Below, piece after piece: positions 16,592-25,351 of a stretch of 64,000 bases of DNA. The stretch is from the NCBI RefSeq assembly GCF_032922745.1, contig NZ_CP136693.1:806001-870000 (forward strand), read 5' to 3'. Both the position numbers and the translations under genes were made by a program. The DNA is from Marinobacter salarius. GTDB taxonomy: Bacteria > Pseudomonadota > Gammaproteobacteria > Pseudomonadales > Oleiphilaceae. The notes beneath the pieces are model-generated. The model ran no database searches, was not told where the DNA came from, and saw only the letters and a program-made list of their open reading frames with translations. Each line of letters opens with the position of its first letter. Positions within the stretch are counted from its first letter, which is position 1.

Positions 16592-17716
16592 TCATTCCTG
16601 ATTCTTGTACTCAAAGACTTCTTTTGGCGTCACCATTTCGCCGGTGTCATTACCCCAGGCATTCCGCTCATAGGTAATGACCGCCGCGAGGTCGACTTCG
16701 CTCAGCTGGCCGCCGAACGCCTGCATGGCGGTGCCGGAAACGCCGTTTACAACAATATCCATATGCGCCTGCATGTCTTCGGTCACGACTTTACTGCCCT
16801 TCAGAGCCGGGAATGCTGGTGGCGCACCGCTACCGTCCGCCTGGTGGCAGGCAGCACACGCGCTGGCATAGGCTTTTTCGCCACGTGCCATCAACTCTTC
16901 CAGGGTCCAGTCCTTCTCGGTCAGCTCACGCTCACGCTGGGCCGCTTCCTTCTGCTCGGCCACCCAGGCATCGTATTCGTCCTGAGGAACAGCCTTGACC
17001 ACCACCGGCATGAAACCGTGTTTTACGCCACACAGTTCGGTGCATTGACCACGATAGATACCGGGCTCGTCGACCCTGGTCCAGGTTTCGTTCACAAAGC
17101 CGGGAATGGCGTCTTTTTTCACGCCGAAGGCAGGCACCCACCAGGAGTGGATCACATCATTGGCGGTGACCAACAGGCGGATCTTCGCCCCAACAGGCAC
17201 TACCATCGGGTTGTCTACTTCCAGCAGGTAGTTCTCGGTTTTCTCGGTGCGGTTGTAGATTTCGTCATCGCTGGTGGTGATATTGGAGAAGTATCCAAAA
17301 TCATCCTCTATGTAGTCGTATTTCCAGCGCCACTGATAGCCGGTGACCTTGATATCGACGTCAGCCTCAGTGGTGTCGTACATGTCCACCAACGTTGCTG
17401 TGGCAGGAATGGCCATTACAACGAGAATCACGAGGGGAATGATGGTCCAGAGAATCTCGACCAGGGTATTCTCGTGAAAGTTTGCCGGCTTCCGGCCCGG
17501 GGACTTGCGATGGGCGAAGATGGACCAGAACATGACCCCGAACACCACGATGCCGATGACAACGCAGATCCAGAGGATCGTCATGTGAAGGCTGAAGATT
17601 TCATTGCTGGTACCGGTGACCCCGGGACTCATGTTCAGCGTCCAGTCCGCCATGGACAACGCTGGCGTCATAAGCCCGCCCAAGAGGACACCTGCCCGCT
17701 TAGCGTGCACGCGCAT
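16592..17716 (-). CDS. coxB: Cytochrome c oxidase subunit II with fused cytochrome c domain
   Basis: A 374-residue protein (caa3-like form). A signal peptide (about 1-22) is followed by two membrane helices (about 41-67 and 86-110) and the cupredoxin CuA domain. CuA ligands are H190, C225, E227, C229, H233 and M236 (GQCTELCGVKHGFM). A C-terminal class I cytochrome c domain binds heme through C287-x2-C290-H291, so the subunit carries its own electron-entry heme. The frame is open upstream to 17851; ATG 17716 is chosen for the signal peptide that follows and the GGAG about ten bases before it. It is the first gene of the cox operon and divergent from the MATE gene. Confidence 0.95.
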   Translation of the reverse strand: MRVHAKRAGVLLGGLMTPALSMADWTLNMSPGVTGTSNEIFSLHMTILWICVVIGIVVFGVMFWSIFAHRKSPGRKPANFHENTLVEILWTIIPLVILVVMAIPATATLVDMYDTTEADVDIKVTGYQWRWKYDYIEDDFGYFSNITTSDDEIYNRTEKTENYLLEVDNPMVVPVGAKIRLLVTANDVIHSWWVPAFGVKKDAIPGFVNETWTRVDEPGIYRGQCTELCGVKHGFMPVVVKAVPQDEYDAWVAEQKEAAQRERELTEKDWTLEELMARGEKAYASACAACHQADGSGAPPAFPALKGSKVVTEDMQAHMDIVVNGVSGTAMQAFGGQLSEVDLAAVITYERNAWGNDTGEMVTPKEVFEYKNQE

Positions 17717-17905
17717 AATACTGTGTCTCCACAGAGTGTTATTCTTGTCGGATTTTGCGTCCAATCCGCCCCGCTCCGGCCAGTGCTCGCACACACTATT
17801 CAAGACAGGGTGGAAGTCTGCTATGGATAATACACATCCCAGTATAGACACAGATCAAAAAAATGCGAAAGCCCGTCCACCCATAAATGTACTAAAGAAG
17901 GAAGC

Positions 17906-19252
17906 TTGCTCATTCCCATAGAATCGTCTCCGCGACTCGCCACCACCGATCGCAGGCTCTGGGCGCTGGCCTGGCCACTGATGCTCACCAATCTCACGGT
18001 GCCACTGCTGGGACTTGTGGATACCGCCGTGCTGGGGCGCCTCGATACACCGGAGTATCTGGGCGCGGTCGCGGTGGGCGCAAACCTGTTCAGCATCCTC
18101 TACTGGACGTTTGGCTTTATGCGCATGGGCACGACGGGGCTGGCTGCCCAGGCTTGGGGTAAACGCGATGAATTCGCGCAGATTGCCCTGTTGCTGCGCT
18201 CCGTGCTGCTGGCAATCGGTATCGGCCTGCTGCTGATTCTGTTCCATCAGCCACTGATCAAACTGGGCCTGACCCTGATGAACCCCAGTGAGCGTGTTGC
18301 CGCGCTGGCATCGGAGTACGCCAGCATCCGTATCTGGAGTGCCCCAGCCGTGCTCTGCCAGTACACGCTGGTGGGCTGGCTGATTGGCACCCAGTATGCG
18401 CGGGGGCCCATGGTCATGCTGATTGTGGCCAACGGCCTCAACATTGTTCTTGATGTGCTTTTTGTGACCGGTTTTGGCTGGAACAGCCGTGGCGTCGCCA
18501 TGGCCACCGTGATGGCGGAGTACTCGGCGGCCGCCATTGGGTTTTACATGGTTCTGAAACGGATGCCGGATGGCCAGGGGATCGAACGGGCGTTGTTCGG
18601 GCAGTTGCGGGATTACCTAAGAATACTGCAGGTGAACCGGTACATTATGGTGCGCACCATTGCCCTGCTTCTGGTATTGGCCTTCTTCACCGCACAGGGC
18701 GCGCGACAGGGCGACACCATACTGGCCGCCAACGCAGTGCTGATTACCTTCCTGCTGGTTATTTCCAACGGCCTTGACGGCTTTGCCAATGCCGCAGAAG
18801 CATTGATTGGTGAAGCCGTGGGAAAAAACAGTCGGCGCCAGTTCAAAAACGTATTCCAGGTGGCGTTCCGGTGGTCGTTATGGGGCTCGGTGCTGTTTAC
18901 CGTCGCCTTTGTTCTTGGCGGGCGCTTCCTCATTGGCTTGCTAACAGGTATCGAGGAAGTGCGCGCAACCGCGTGGGATTATCTACCGTGGTTATGGATG
19001 CTACCGCTGGCCTCGGTGTGGGGCTTCCTTCTGGATGGCGTGTTTATCGGCGCAACCCGAACGCGAGACATGCAGAACACGATGCTGTTTTCAGCACTGG
19101 TGGTTTTCCTGCCGGTCTGGTGGCTGACGACCGGGTGGGGTAATCATGGACTGTGGTTCTCGCTGATCTGCCTGATGCTGGCACGGGCAGTTTCCATGGG
19201 TTGGCTGTTTTTGAGCCATTCACGGCACGATCGCTGGTTTTCAGGGCAGTAA
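17906..19252 (+). CDS. MATE family efflux transporter (DinF-like)
   Basis: A 448-residue protein with 12 hydrophobic segments and the MATE pattern (LMLTNLTVPLLGLVDTAVLG in the first helix, GTQYARGPMVM and GVFIGATRTRDM at the helix VI/VII-type loops). It resembles the DinF branch. No ATG lies at the expected start; TTG 17906 follows a strong AAGGA. It is divergent from coxB; I found no LexA-type operator in the 189 bases between, so SOS control as in E. coli dinF is not supported. Substrates of this branch are cationic or oxidised compounds; the one here is unknown. Confidence 0.88.
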   Translation: MLIPIESSPRLATTDRRLWALAWPLMLTNLTVPLLGLVDTAVLGRLDTPEYLGAVAVGANLFSILYWTFGFMRMGTTGLAAQAWGKRDEFAQIALLLRSVLLAIGIGLLLILFHQPLIKLGLTLMNPSERVAALASEYASIRIWSAPAVLCQYTLVGWLIGTQYARGPMVMLIVANGLNIVLDVLFVTGFGWNSRGVAMATVMAEYSAAAIGFYMVLKRMPDGQGIERALFGQLRDYLRILQVNRYIMVRTIALLLVLAFFTAQGARQGDTILAANAVLITFLLVISNGLDGFANAAEALIGEAVGKNSRRQFKNVFQVAFRWSLWGSVLFTVAFVLGGRFLIGLLTGIEEVRATAWDYLPWLWMLPLASVWGFLLDGVFIGATRTRDMQNTMLFSALVVFLPVWWLTTGWGNHGLWFSLICLMLARAVSMGWLFLSHSRHDRWFSGQ

Positions 19253-19413
19253 GGGAGTGTGCTGACAAACTAGGTACAACCTGTTCAGGTTTAATGCTCA
19301 CACCACAGCAGCCTGTCAAAACTCGTCTACACTTGTGAGAAAAGGCAGGCATGTTGCGGTAGCCAGCCGCTTCCCATGCCCCTGACGATCCCAAGCGTAT
19401 AACGGGAGGCGCC

Positions 19414-20100
19414 TTGCGACCCCATTCCGTTCAGAGACCGGCTTCTCCTGAAATGACACCAAAGGTAGTTCTCGACATCATTGATCAGGCCCGAAGGCAG
19501 GAAGCCCGCTCCGGCACCTTTCTAAAGCAGATGCGGGAGAGGGCATCGTCGCTGCCTGCCACCATCACCATTGACGGTTACCAGCCAGCGACCTGCCTGT
19601 TCCAGTTTGCCATTGAGTACATCGAAATGGCGCCCCGACTGATTGAATGCGTGGAAGCCTGCGCAAGAGAAGCTCGTAAGGCCGAGCTGTTTGCGCCGTT
19701 TGTAGAGGCAGCGATCGGTTATTTTACCCAACCATCCGTTCTTCTGGTACGTTATGATGGCCTTGACGGGCTTCTGATACGAGCCTATCTCTGCCACCGC
19801 CTGATGGAGGAAATGTACGAAAACAACCGCTCCACCCGCGCCAGCGAACTGGTCGACGTGGAGGCAACACGGGCAAATCTGCTGGCGCATCAGTTGATCG
19901 GCGAACCGTTCGCCAACGAACTGGACCAGTCCATCACCGTCACCGTGTTGCAGATTGCCGGCTCACCGGACTATTACGAACTGAACCTGGACCCGTTCGT
20001 AGAACAGACAAGGAACGTTGCATGGGACTGGATGAGACACTATTGGGAAAACCTGCTGGTCCGTAACCACATACGTTTGTCGTTAGGAGCGGGTCTTTAG
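19414..20100 (+). CDS. Conserved hypothetical protein, soluble and alpha-helical
   Basis: I do not recognise this 228-residue protein. It has no signal peptide or membrane segment and appears mostly helical, with scattered Cys (C61, C79, C83, C128) that do not form a metal motif. Features are a YEN-type acidic/aromatic stretch (LMEEMYENNRSTR) and a Trp-rich tail (NVAWDWMRHYWENLL). The start is TTG 19414 with GGGAGG five bases upstream; ATG 19453 is the alternative. It lies 22 bases before the cupredoxin gene on the same strand, so it may be the first gene of that operon or an unrelated neighbour. Confidence 0.6.
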   Translation: MRPHSVQRPASPEMTPKVVLDIIDQARRQEARSGTFLKQMRERASSLPATITIDGYQPATCLFQFAIEYIEMAPRLIECVEACAREARKAELFAPFVEAAIGYFTQPSVLLVRYDGLDGLLIRAYLCHRLMEEMYENNRSTRASELVDVEATRANLLAHQLIGEPFANELDQSITVTVLQIAGSPDYYELNLDPFVEQTRNVAWDWMRHYWENLLVRNHIRLSLGAGL

Positions 20101-20122
20101 AAAATACGGATGAACAACATTG

Positions 20123-20785
20123 ATGTACAAGCTGACCGTAACCCTGTTTCTGTTGCTTGCAGGCTCTCTCTGCAACGGCACCGAGACCAACACCGTACCT
20201 CTTCAACTGACCGATAACCTGTCAGGAAAGCCGGTCGCCAATGCCGTGGTGATTCTGGAAAACGGCCCTACGGAATCGCCCATAGAGGCTGAAATTGTTC
20301 AGAAAAACCGAAACTTTCACCCTCATACGCTGATCATACCCAAGCATTCCCAGGTGGACTTTCCCAACCAGGACAACACCCAGCACCACGTCTACTCATT
20401 CTCACCCGCCAAGACATTTAACATTGAGTTATACGCCGGACGACCAACAGAACCGGTTGTCTTCAACAAGACCGGTGTGGTGGAAATTGGTTGCAACATC
20501 CATGACCACATGCAGGCCTTTATTCTGGTCATCGACAGTGCACCCTCAGGCCGAACGGATGAACAGGGCCGATTGACGGTTGAGATTCCGCCGTCGGCAG
20601 ACGATGGGTCCGGTAAGATTGAGCTCCAGGTATGGCACCCCCGATTGACAGACAACACCCGTATGGCCCGATTCACCGTTGAGCAACCCTATCCCGAATC
20701 ACTCAAACTGTCGGTGAAATTGTCCCCGGAACCCGCGAGTGATGACAGGCTGGATGGCCTGCAAGAACGTTTCCGGGAGCTTTGA
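20123..20785 (+). CDS. Secreted cupredoxin-like protein (methylamine utilization protein-like)
   Basis: A 220-residue protein with a Sec signal peptide (about 1-18). Residues 25-135 form a cupredoxin-like domain: a first ligand region with H88/H89 (NTQHHVYSF) and a closing loop C124-x2-H127-x2-M130 (GCNIHDHM), the pattern of type 1 blue-copper proteins. The C-terminal part is a beta-rich, Pro/Asp-containing segment. Databases often name such proteins methylamine utilization protein, but no mau genes are here. ATG 20123 is used; its stop overlaps the ATG of the next gene in TGATG, so translation is coupled to the GGDEF/EAL gene. Expected location is the periplasm. Confidence 0.75.
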   Translation: MYKLTVTLFLLLAGSLCNGTETNTVPLQLTDNLSGKPVANAVVILENGPTESPIEAEIVQKNRNFHPHTLIIPKHSQVDFPNQDNTQHHVYSFSPAKTFNIELYAGRPTEPVVFNKTGVVEIGCNIHDHMQAFILVIDSAPSGRTDEQGRLTVEIPPSADDGSGKIELQVWHPRLTDNTRMARFTVEQPYPESLKLSVKLSPEPASDDRLDGLQERFREL

Positions 20786-23160
20786 TGGCGGTCGCTAGCC
20801 GAATAGGGTTTCGTGGACGTTTAGTCACCGTCATGGTCACCATGGTGGCCATCGTCAGCCTGAGCATCGGTGCACTGTTAATGCTTTACCTGTTCGAGGA
20901 TGAGAAAGTACGTGCACTTGAGCAACTGAGTCTCGGTGAACGAGTTGCAGAGGAAGTGCTTGAGCGCCGCACCAGCCTGATCCTTTCCCGGCTGGACGTT
21001 GTGGTCCGCGATTTCGGCTTTCGCTCTGCCGTCGCCAGCGGAGATCGCGCCACCACGGACAGCGCACTGACCAATCAGGCCCGAAGGGTGAATGCCGATT
21101 TTGCCGTCTTGCTTGGCAGCGACGGACATATTCTCGCCGACACCGATGGACTGCCCGATGCGTTTGCCAATAGCCCGCTGGTTACAGAAATGCTGTCCAG
21201 GGCGCGACAAACAGGCTTTGCCAGCCAGATGAGCGTTTTCGGTGCAGACGGCTTTGAACTGCTCACAATCCCGGTGGAAGCGCCCGGATTAAGGGCCTGG
21301 CTGATTGCCGGTTTTAACATCAACAATGATCTTACCGACATTATCGGTCGACTGAGCGGCACCGAGGTGTTGTTCAGGGCCTCCACTGGTGAAGAAGGCA
21401 GTTATCAGATTCTTACCGACCCGGGTTCCATCAACGCATCGAGGCTGGATGAACTGAACAATGCCATGGCCAGGACGTCCGGCGAGAACCAGTTTCTTGA
21501 GAGTACACATTACTTCACCCGCATCATAAGCCTGACCGGGGACGAAACACCGGCCCTGCAGCTGCTGCTGTTGATCAACCGTGAGGCCCGTCTCAGCAAC
21601 TACTATGAGCGTGCTGTGGAAATTCTTACGCTGGTCAGTGCCGTTCTTGTGCTGGCTGCCCTGATTGCGCTCATTATCGCTCGCAACATGGGGCAACCAG
21701 TCCTGCAACTGGCGGACTATGCCAAGGCCATCGGCGATGGCCACACGCCCGCACCTCCCCGTATTCGCGCCGGCGGCGAACTGGCCGAATTGCGCAGGGC
21801 GCTTGGCGACATGCTGAGCAAACTGCGGGACCGCGAGGAGCAGATACACTACGCCGCCAGCCACGATGAAATTACCGGGCTACCCAATCGAAACGCCTTT
21901 CTGTCGCGCCTGCGGGAGCAATTCGACAACCACCGCCCCTGCAGCCTGATGGGCCTGCGCCTCAATGATATTTCTGACGTCAATGACACTCTGGGCCTCG
22001 AGTTCGGGGACAAGGTTTTACAGGCGGTGTCGGCCAGGTTGGAGGAAGCACTGCCCGGCAGCTCAGCACTGGCAAGGACCGGAGGCGCCGAATTCCTGAT
22101 GATGACTGGTCTCCAGCCGCAATCCGAGCTCGATAAACTTGCCACCAAGATCAGCGAAATCGTGGAATCGCCGTTGTTCATCGACAACACTCCGTTCTCC
22201 CTTCGCTGCACCATGGTTACGCTGCAGCTACCCCAGGACGCCATCGATACCGACCAGGTTCGCAGGCGTCTGAACCTCACGTTCGAACAGGCACACAAAA
22301 GCCGGCTGCCCGTAACCCATTATCAGCCAGGACAGGATGAGAACCACCTGAGGGAACTTCAGCTGATCTCTGATCTGCACCACGCCATTGCCAGCAACGG
22401 CTTGCATATGAACTACCAGCCCAAACTTGATATGGCGTCTGCCGGCTTTCATCAGGCCGAAGCACTGGTGCGCTGGATTCACCCGGACCTGGGGTTCATC
22501 TCACCGGAAGAGTTCATTTTCCTGGCGGAGCAATCCGGCCAGATCACCGACCTGACCCGACACATTCTCCGCCGTGTTGCCAACGATGCAAGCAAGTGGC
22601 ACGCCGCGGGCCTGAATATTGGTGTTGCCATCAACCTGTCGGCGCTCGACCTCACCCGCCCGGAACTCGCCAGGGAAGTTGCCGAGGCGTTTTCCCAATG
22701 GCAGTTACCCATGTCCAGTATCACCCTGGAGGTAACCGAGAGCGCCCTGATGGAGGAACCCGAAACGGCCTTTGAAACCCTGCGGCGCTTACGCCAACTC
22801 GGTGTCACACTGTCGGTGGACGACTTTGGCACAGGCTATTCCTCGCTGTCGCAATTGCGCAATCTGCCGGTGCAGGAACTCAAGATCGACAAATCCTTCG
22901 TCCTGCGCCTGAATACCGAACCCCAGGACCAGCTCATCGTGCGCTCCACCATTGATATGGCCCATGGCCTGGGGTTGCGGGTTGTCGCGGAAGGGATCGA
23001 AAACGCCGAAAGCTGGTCGCTGCTGCGGGACTGGGGCTGTGAGATCGGGCAGGGGTTCTTCCTCAGCCGCCCCGTTGCCGCTGGCGACCTGAAGGAGACA
23101 GAGCAGTCGCTGACGGACCGTCAGCAGGAACTCAGATACGCAGGAGAAACCACGTCATGA
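20785..23160 (+). CDS. Membrane GGDEF/EAL protein, degenerate GGDEF with intact EAL
   Basis: A 791-residue inner-membrane signalling protein. Membrane helices at about 14-36 and 279-299 bracket a periplasmic sensor domain of about 240 residues. A HAMP-like linker (300-350) leads to a GGDEF domain (about 355-515) whose active motif is GGAEF (433-437). The Asp-to-Ala change predicts no diguanylate cyclase activity. The EAL domain (about 528-780) keeps EAL at 559-561, NLSALDL, EVTESALM, the loop DDFGTGYSSL and KIDKSF, so c-di-GMP phosphodiesterase activity is likely. The gene is coupled to the cupredoxin gene upstream and overlaps the DUF3034 gene by four bases. It may read a periplasmic signal from its operon partners. 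Confidence 0.9.
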   Translation: MAVASRIGFRGRLVTVMVTMVAIVSLSIGALLMLYLFEDEKVRALEQLSLGERVAEEVLERRTSLILSRLDVVVRDFGFRSAVASGDRATTDSALTNQARRVNADFAVLLGSDGHILADTDGLPDAFANSPLVTEMLSRARQTGFASQMSVFGADGFELLTIPVEAPGLRAWLIAGFNINNDLTDIIGRLSGTEVLFRASTGEEGSYQILTDPGSINASRLDELNNAMARTSGENQFLESTHYFTRIISLTGDETPALQLLLLINREARLSNYYERAVEILTLVSAVLVLAALIALIIARNMGQPVLQLADYAKAIGDGHTPAPPRIRAGGELAELRRALGDMLSKLRDREEQIHYAASHDEITGLPNRNAFLSRLREQFDNHRPCSLMGLRLNDISDVNDTLGLEFGDKVLQAVSARLEEALPGSSALARTGGAEFLMMTGLQPQSELDKLATKISEIVESPLFIDNTPFSLRCTMVTLQLPQDAIDTDQVRRRLNLTFEQAHKSRLPVTHYQPGQDENHLRELQLISDLHHAIASNGLHMNYQPKLDMASAGFHQAEALVRWIHPDLGFISPEEFIFLAEQSGQITDLTRHILRRVANDASKWHAAGLNIGVAINLSALDLTRPELAREVAEAFSQWQLPMSSITLEVTESALMEEPETAFETLRRLRQLGVTLSVDDFGTGYSSLSQLRNLPVQELKIDKSFVLRLNTEPQDQLIVRSTIDMAHGLGLRVVAEGIENAESWSLLRDWGCEIGQGFFLSRPVAAGDLKETEQSLTDRQQELRYAGETTS

Positions 23161-24038
23161 CACGCTTGGCCAGGGCACTAAGCACCGGTTTGCTGGCATT
23201 AACGGTATCGGCAAACCTGTCCGCAGACACAGGCAGCAGGCTTTGGGCCACCGGTGGGGTAACGTCCGTCGGGGGTGCCGCCGGGGGCGGTCTGTCACCC
23301 TGGGCCCTGCTTGGCGGCTATGCCAGCGATGAAGAGTGGGGGGGCACGCTGACCCTGTCCCGCGCTGAAACCGACGACTATACCCTGTCGGTGGTCGGGA
23401 CAGGCGTCACCTGGAACAATCGTGTTGAGCTCACGCTGGCGCGCCAGACTCTGGACCTGGACAGCCTGGTGTTCACCCTGAAAAACGGCTTTGGCCTTGA
23501 AGAGGACGAACTGGTACAGGACGTTTTCGGGCTCAAAGTAAGACTCGCCGGCGACGCCCTCTACAGCCCCTGGGGGCAATGGTCAGCCGGGCTTCTGCAC
23601 AAACGCAACCGCGAGTTTACCGTACCCGACGCCATCGGCGCGGAAGATGACAGCGGCACCGATATCTACGTCGGAGGCAGCAAACTCTTCTTCGCGGCGG
23701 TGATGGATCGCAATCTCCTGGTCAATGCTACCGTTCGCGGTACCAAGGCCAATCAGGGCGGACTACTGGGTTTCGGCGGCGACCGCAACGACAGCTACGA
23801 GGCCATGTTTGAAGGCAGCGTCGGGTTGTTTGTGACCCGCCAGTGGCTGGTGGGTACGGAATACCGCCAGAAGCCGGACAACCTGGGTTTCGCCACCGAG
23901 GAAGACTGGTGGGACGTCTTTGTTGCCTGGGTACCCGACAGGCGCTTGTCGGTCACGGCCGCCCTGGTCAATCTTGGTGATGTTGCCACCCTGGAAGACC
24001 AGCGCGGCGCCTACCTTTCACTGCAGGCCAGTTTCTGA
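23157..24038 (+). CDS. DUF3034 family envelope beta protein
   Basis: A 293-residue protein with a signal peptide (cleavage near LSA-DT, about residue 24). The rest is made of alternating strands with Gly/aromatic pairs and ends in a C-terminal Phe (LSLQASF), typical of outer-membrane barrels. Overall it fits DUF3034. Repeated features are GGGLSPWALLGGY near the start and the C-terminal strand pairs RRLSVTAALVNLG and RGAYLSLQASF. The start ATG overlaps the stop of the GGDEF/EAL gene (ATGA), so it belongs to that operon. Function is unknown; a porin-like or surface role is inferred from the barrel pattern. Confidence 0.72.
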   Translation: MTRLARALSTGLLALTVSANLSADTGSRLWATGGVTSVGGAAGGGLSPWALLGGYASDEEWGGTLTLSRAETDDYTLSVVGTGVTWNNRVELTLARQTLDLDSLVFTLKNGFGLEEDELVQDVFGLKVRLAGDALYSPWGQWSAGLLHKRNREFTVPDAIGAEDDSGTDIYVGGSKLFFAAVMDRNLLVNATVRGTKANQGGLLGFGGDRNDSYEAMFEGSVGLFVTRQWLVGTEYRQKPDNLGFATEEDWWDVFVAWVPDRRLSVTAALVNLGDVATLEDQRGAYLSLQASF

Positions 24039-24055
24039 CAACCCGGGAGATCATT

Positions 24056-24496
24056 ATGAAACATTCTGTCATCATCTTGGTTCTATTACCTCTTCTGGCT
24101 CTCTCCGGTTGCCAGTCCATGGTTGAATCCAGCCAACAGAATACTTCTCTCTATCAGCAGCTTGGGGAACGTTCCGGCATTGCCGATATCGTCGAAGACC
24201 TGCTCTACCGGATTGTCGAAGACGAGCGTATCAACGATCAGTTTCGTGGCATTAACGTGCGCCAGTTCCACACCAACCTGACGGACCAACTCTGCGAACT
24301 CAGTGGTGGGCCGTGCACCTATTCCGGGCGCGGAATGCGCGAAAGCCACGCCGATATGAACGTGACGGACACCCAATTCAATGCCCTGGCTGAGAACCTC
24401 ATCCTGGCCATGGAAGAGAACGGCATACCCACGGGTGCGCAGAACCAACTGATCAAAAAACTGGTGCCGCTGTACCCCCAGATCCGCAACCTTTGA
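24056..24496 (+). CDS. Group 1 truncated hemoglobin, lipoprotein
   Basis: A 146-residue protein with a lipobox LSGC and lipidated C19, so the globin is exported and membrane-attached, unlike most truncated hemoglobins, which are cytoplasmic. The globin domain (about 31-146) shows the group 1 pattern: SLYQQLGERSGI at the start, DQFRGINVRQ, GGPCTYSGRGM and the proximal heme ligand H98 in RESHADM. It follows the DUF3034 gene by 17 bases and completes the operon. Possible roles are oxygen or NO binding in the periplasm, or sensing together with the upstream GGDEF/EAL protein; none is shown. Confidence 0.88.
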   Translation: MKHSVIILVLLPLLALSGCQSMVESSQQNTSLYQQLGERSGIADIVEDLLYRIVEDERINDQFRGINVRQFHTNLTDQLCELSGGPCTYSGRGMRESHADMNVTDTQFNALAENLILAMEENGIPTGAQNQLIKKLVPLYPQIRNL

Positions 24497-24567
24497 TTTG
24501 AGCCGGGCGACAAACCGGTTAAGCTTGCCCGCTGACCGATAAACCTTTCCTGACGGGAGAATAAACC

Positions 24568-24954
24568 TTGCTCGACAACGCGGATCTGGGAAAACTGATT
24601 GTTCGACTGACCCTGGGCGGACTATTGCTGTTTCATGGCATCGCCAAGCTGTTCCATGGCGTGGGCTTCATCGAAGGCCAACTGGCCAGCCATGGGATTC
24701 CCGCCTTTTTCGCGTGGGGCGTGTTCATTGGTGAGTTGCTGGCACCACTGATGGTGATCCTGGGTTACCAGACCCGTATCGGCGCGTTACTCATCGCCTT
24801 CAACATGCTGGTGGCCATTGCTCTGGTACACAGCCATGAACTGATGGCACTGGGTAACAACGGCGGCTGGGCACTCGAACTGCAGGGCTTCTTCCTGTTC
24901 ATTGCCATTGCCGTTATTTTTCTTGGACCGGGCCGCTACAAGCTCAAGAACTGA
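24568..24954 (+). CDS. DoxX family membrane protein
   Basis: A 128-residue protein with four hydrophobic helices. Family motifs are RLTLGGLLLFHGIAKL in the first helix, GVFIGELLAPLMVILG in the second and a short C-terminal tail (GPGRYKLKN). TTG 24568 is the start, with GGGAGA seven bases before. It lies 71 bases after the globin gene on the same strand and might be read with it. DoxX proteins are linked to redox homeostasis in some bacteria; the role here is unknown. Confidence 0.85.
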   Translation: MLDNADLGKLIVRLTLGGLLLFHGIAKLFHGVGFIEGQLASHGIPAFFAWGVFIGELLAPLMVILGYQTRIGALLIAFNMLVAIALVHSHELMALGNNGGWALELQGFFLFIAIAVIFLGPGRYKLKN

Positions 24955-25008
24955 CCGTTCGAGTGGTCACCGGTCGCGTGTAACTAACGACGCATGGAGA
25001 CAGATACG

Positions 25009-25245
25009 ATGACCGATAAAAAGTCAGAGCTCCGCCCAGGCCGATACCGACACTATAAGGGTAGGGATTATGACGTCATCGGTGTAGCCCGCCACAGCGA
25101 AACCGAAGAGCCGATGGTCGTATACCGCTGCCTGTACGGTGACTACAGCCTATGGGTACGACCCTTGGCGATGTTCCAGGAGACAGTGGAAGTCGCTGGC
25201 GAGGATGTTCCCCGGTTTACCTACGTGGCCGACGATCACCCGTAA
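25009..25245 (+). CDS. DUF1653 domain protein
   Basis: A 78-residue protein with the DUF1653 pattern: GRYRHYKGRDYDVIG, then EEPMVVYRCLYGDYSLWVRPLAMF split by the core Tyr, and a C-terminal RFTYV. ATG 25009 is preferred over ATG 24994 because GGAG lies nine bases before it and none before the other. The family is a small beta-barrel domain without a known function. A GC-rich hairpin (25301-25318, arms CGCCCC/GGGGCG) lies between it and the antiporter gene. Confidence 0.85.
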   Translation: MTDKKSELRPGRYRHYKGRDYDVIGVARHSETEEPMVVYRCLYGDYSLWVRPLAMFQETVEVAGEDVPRFTYVADDHP

Positions 25246-25351
25246 GCACGATTTTTGACTGCAGCACGCGTTTCCGGCACATTAGCGCGCTTTCCTGAAC
25301 CGCCCCACCTCCGGGGCGCTGAAAGCCATCCCCGACATCCCGGAGTTTGCC

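Noticed and set aside
16487..17830. Plus-strand open frame of 447 codons
   Set aside because: Antisense to coxB and its upstream region; no domain recognisable.
17717..17905. LexA operator before the DinF-like MATE gene
   Set aside because: No CTGT-N8-ACAG match was found in the divergent region.
20123..20785. True methylamine utilization function for the cupredoxin-like gene
   Set aside because: No mau, methylamine dehydrogenase or amicyanin genes lie nearby; the database label appears to be an inherited name.
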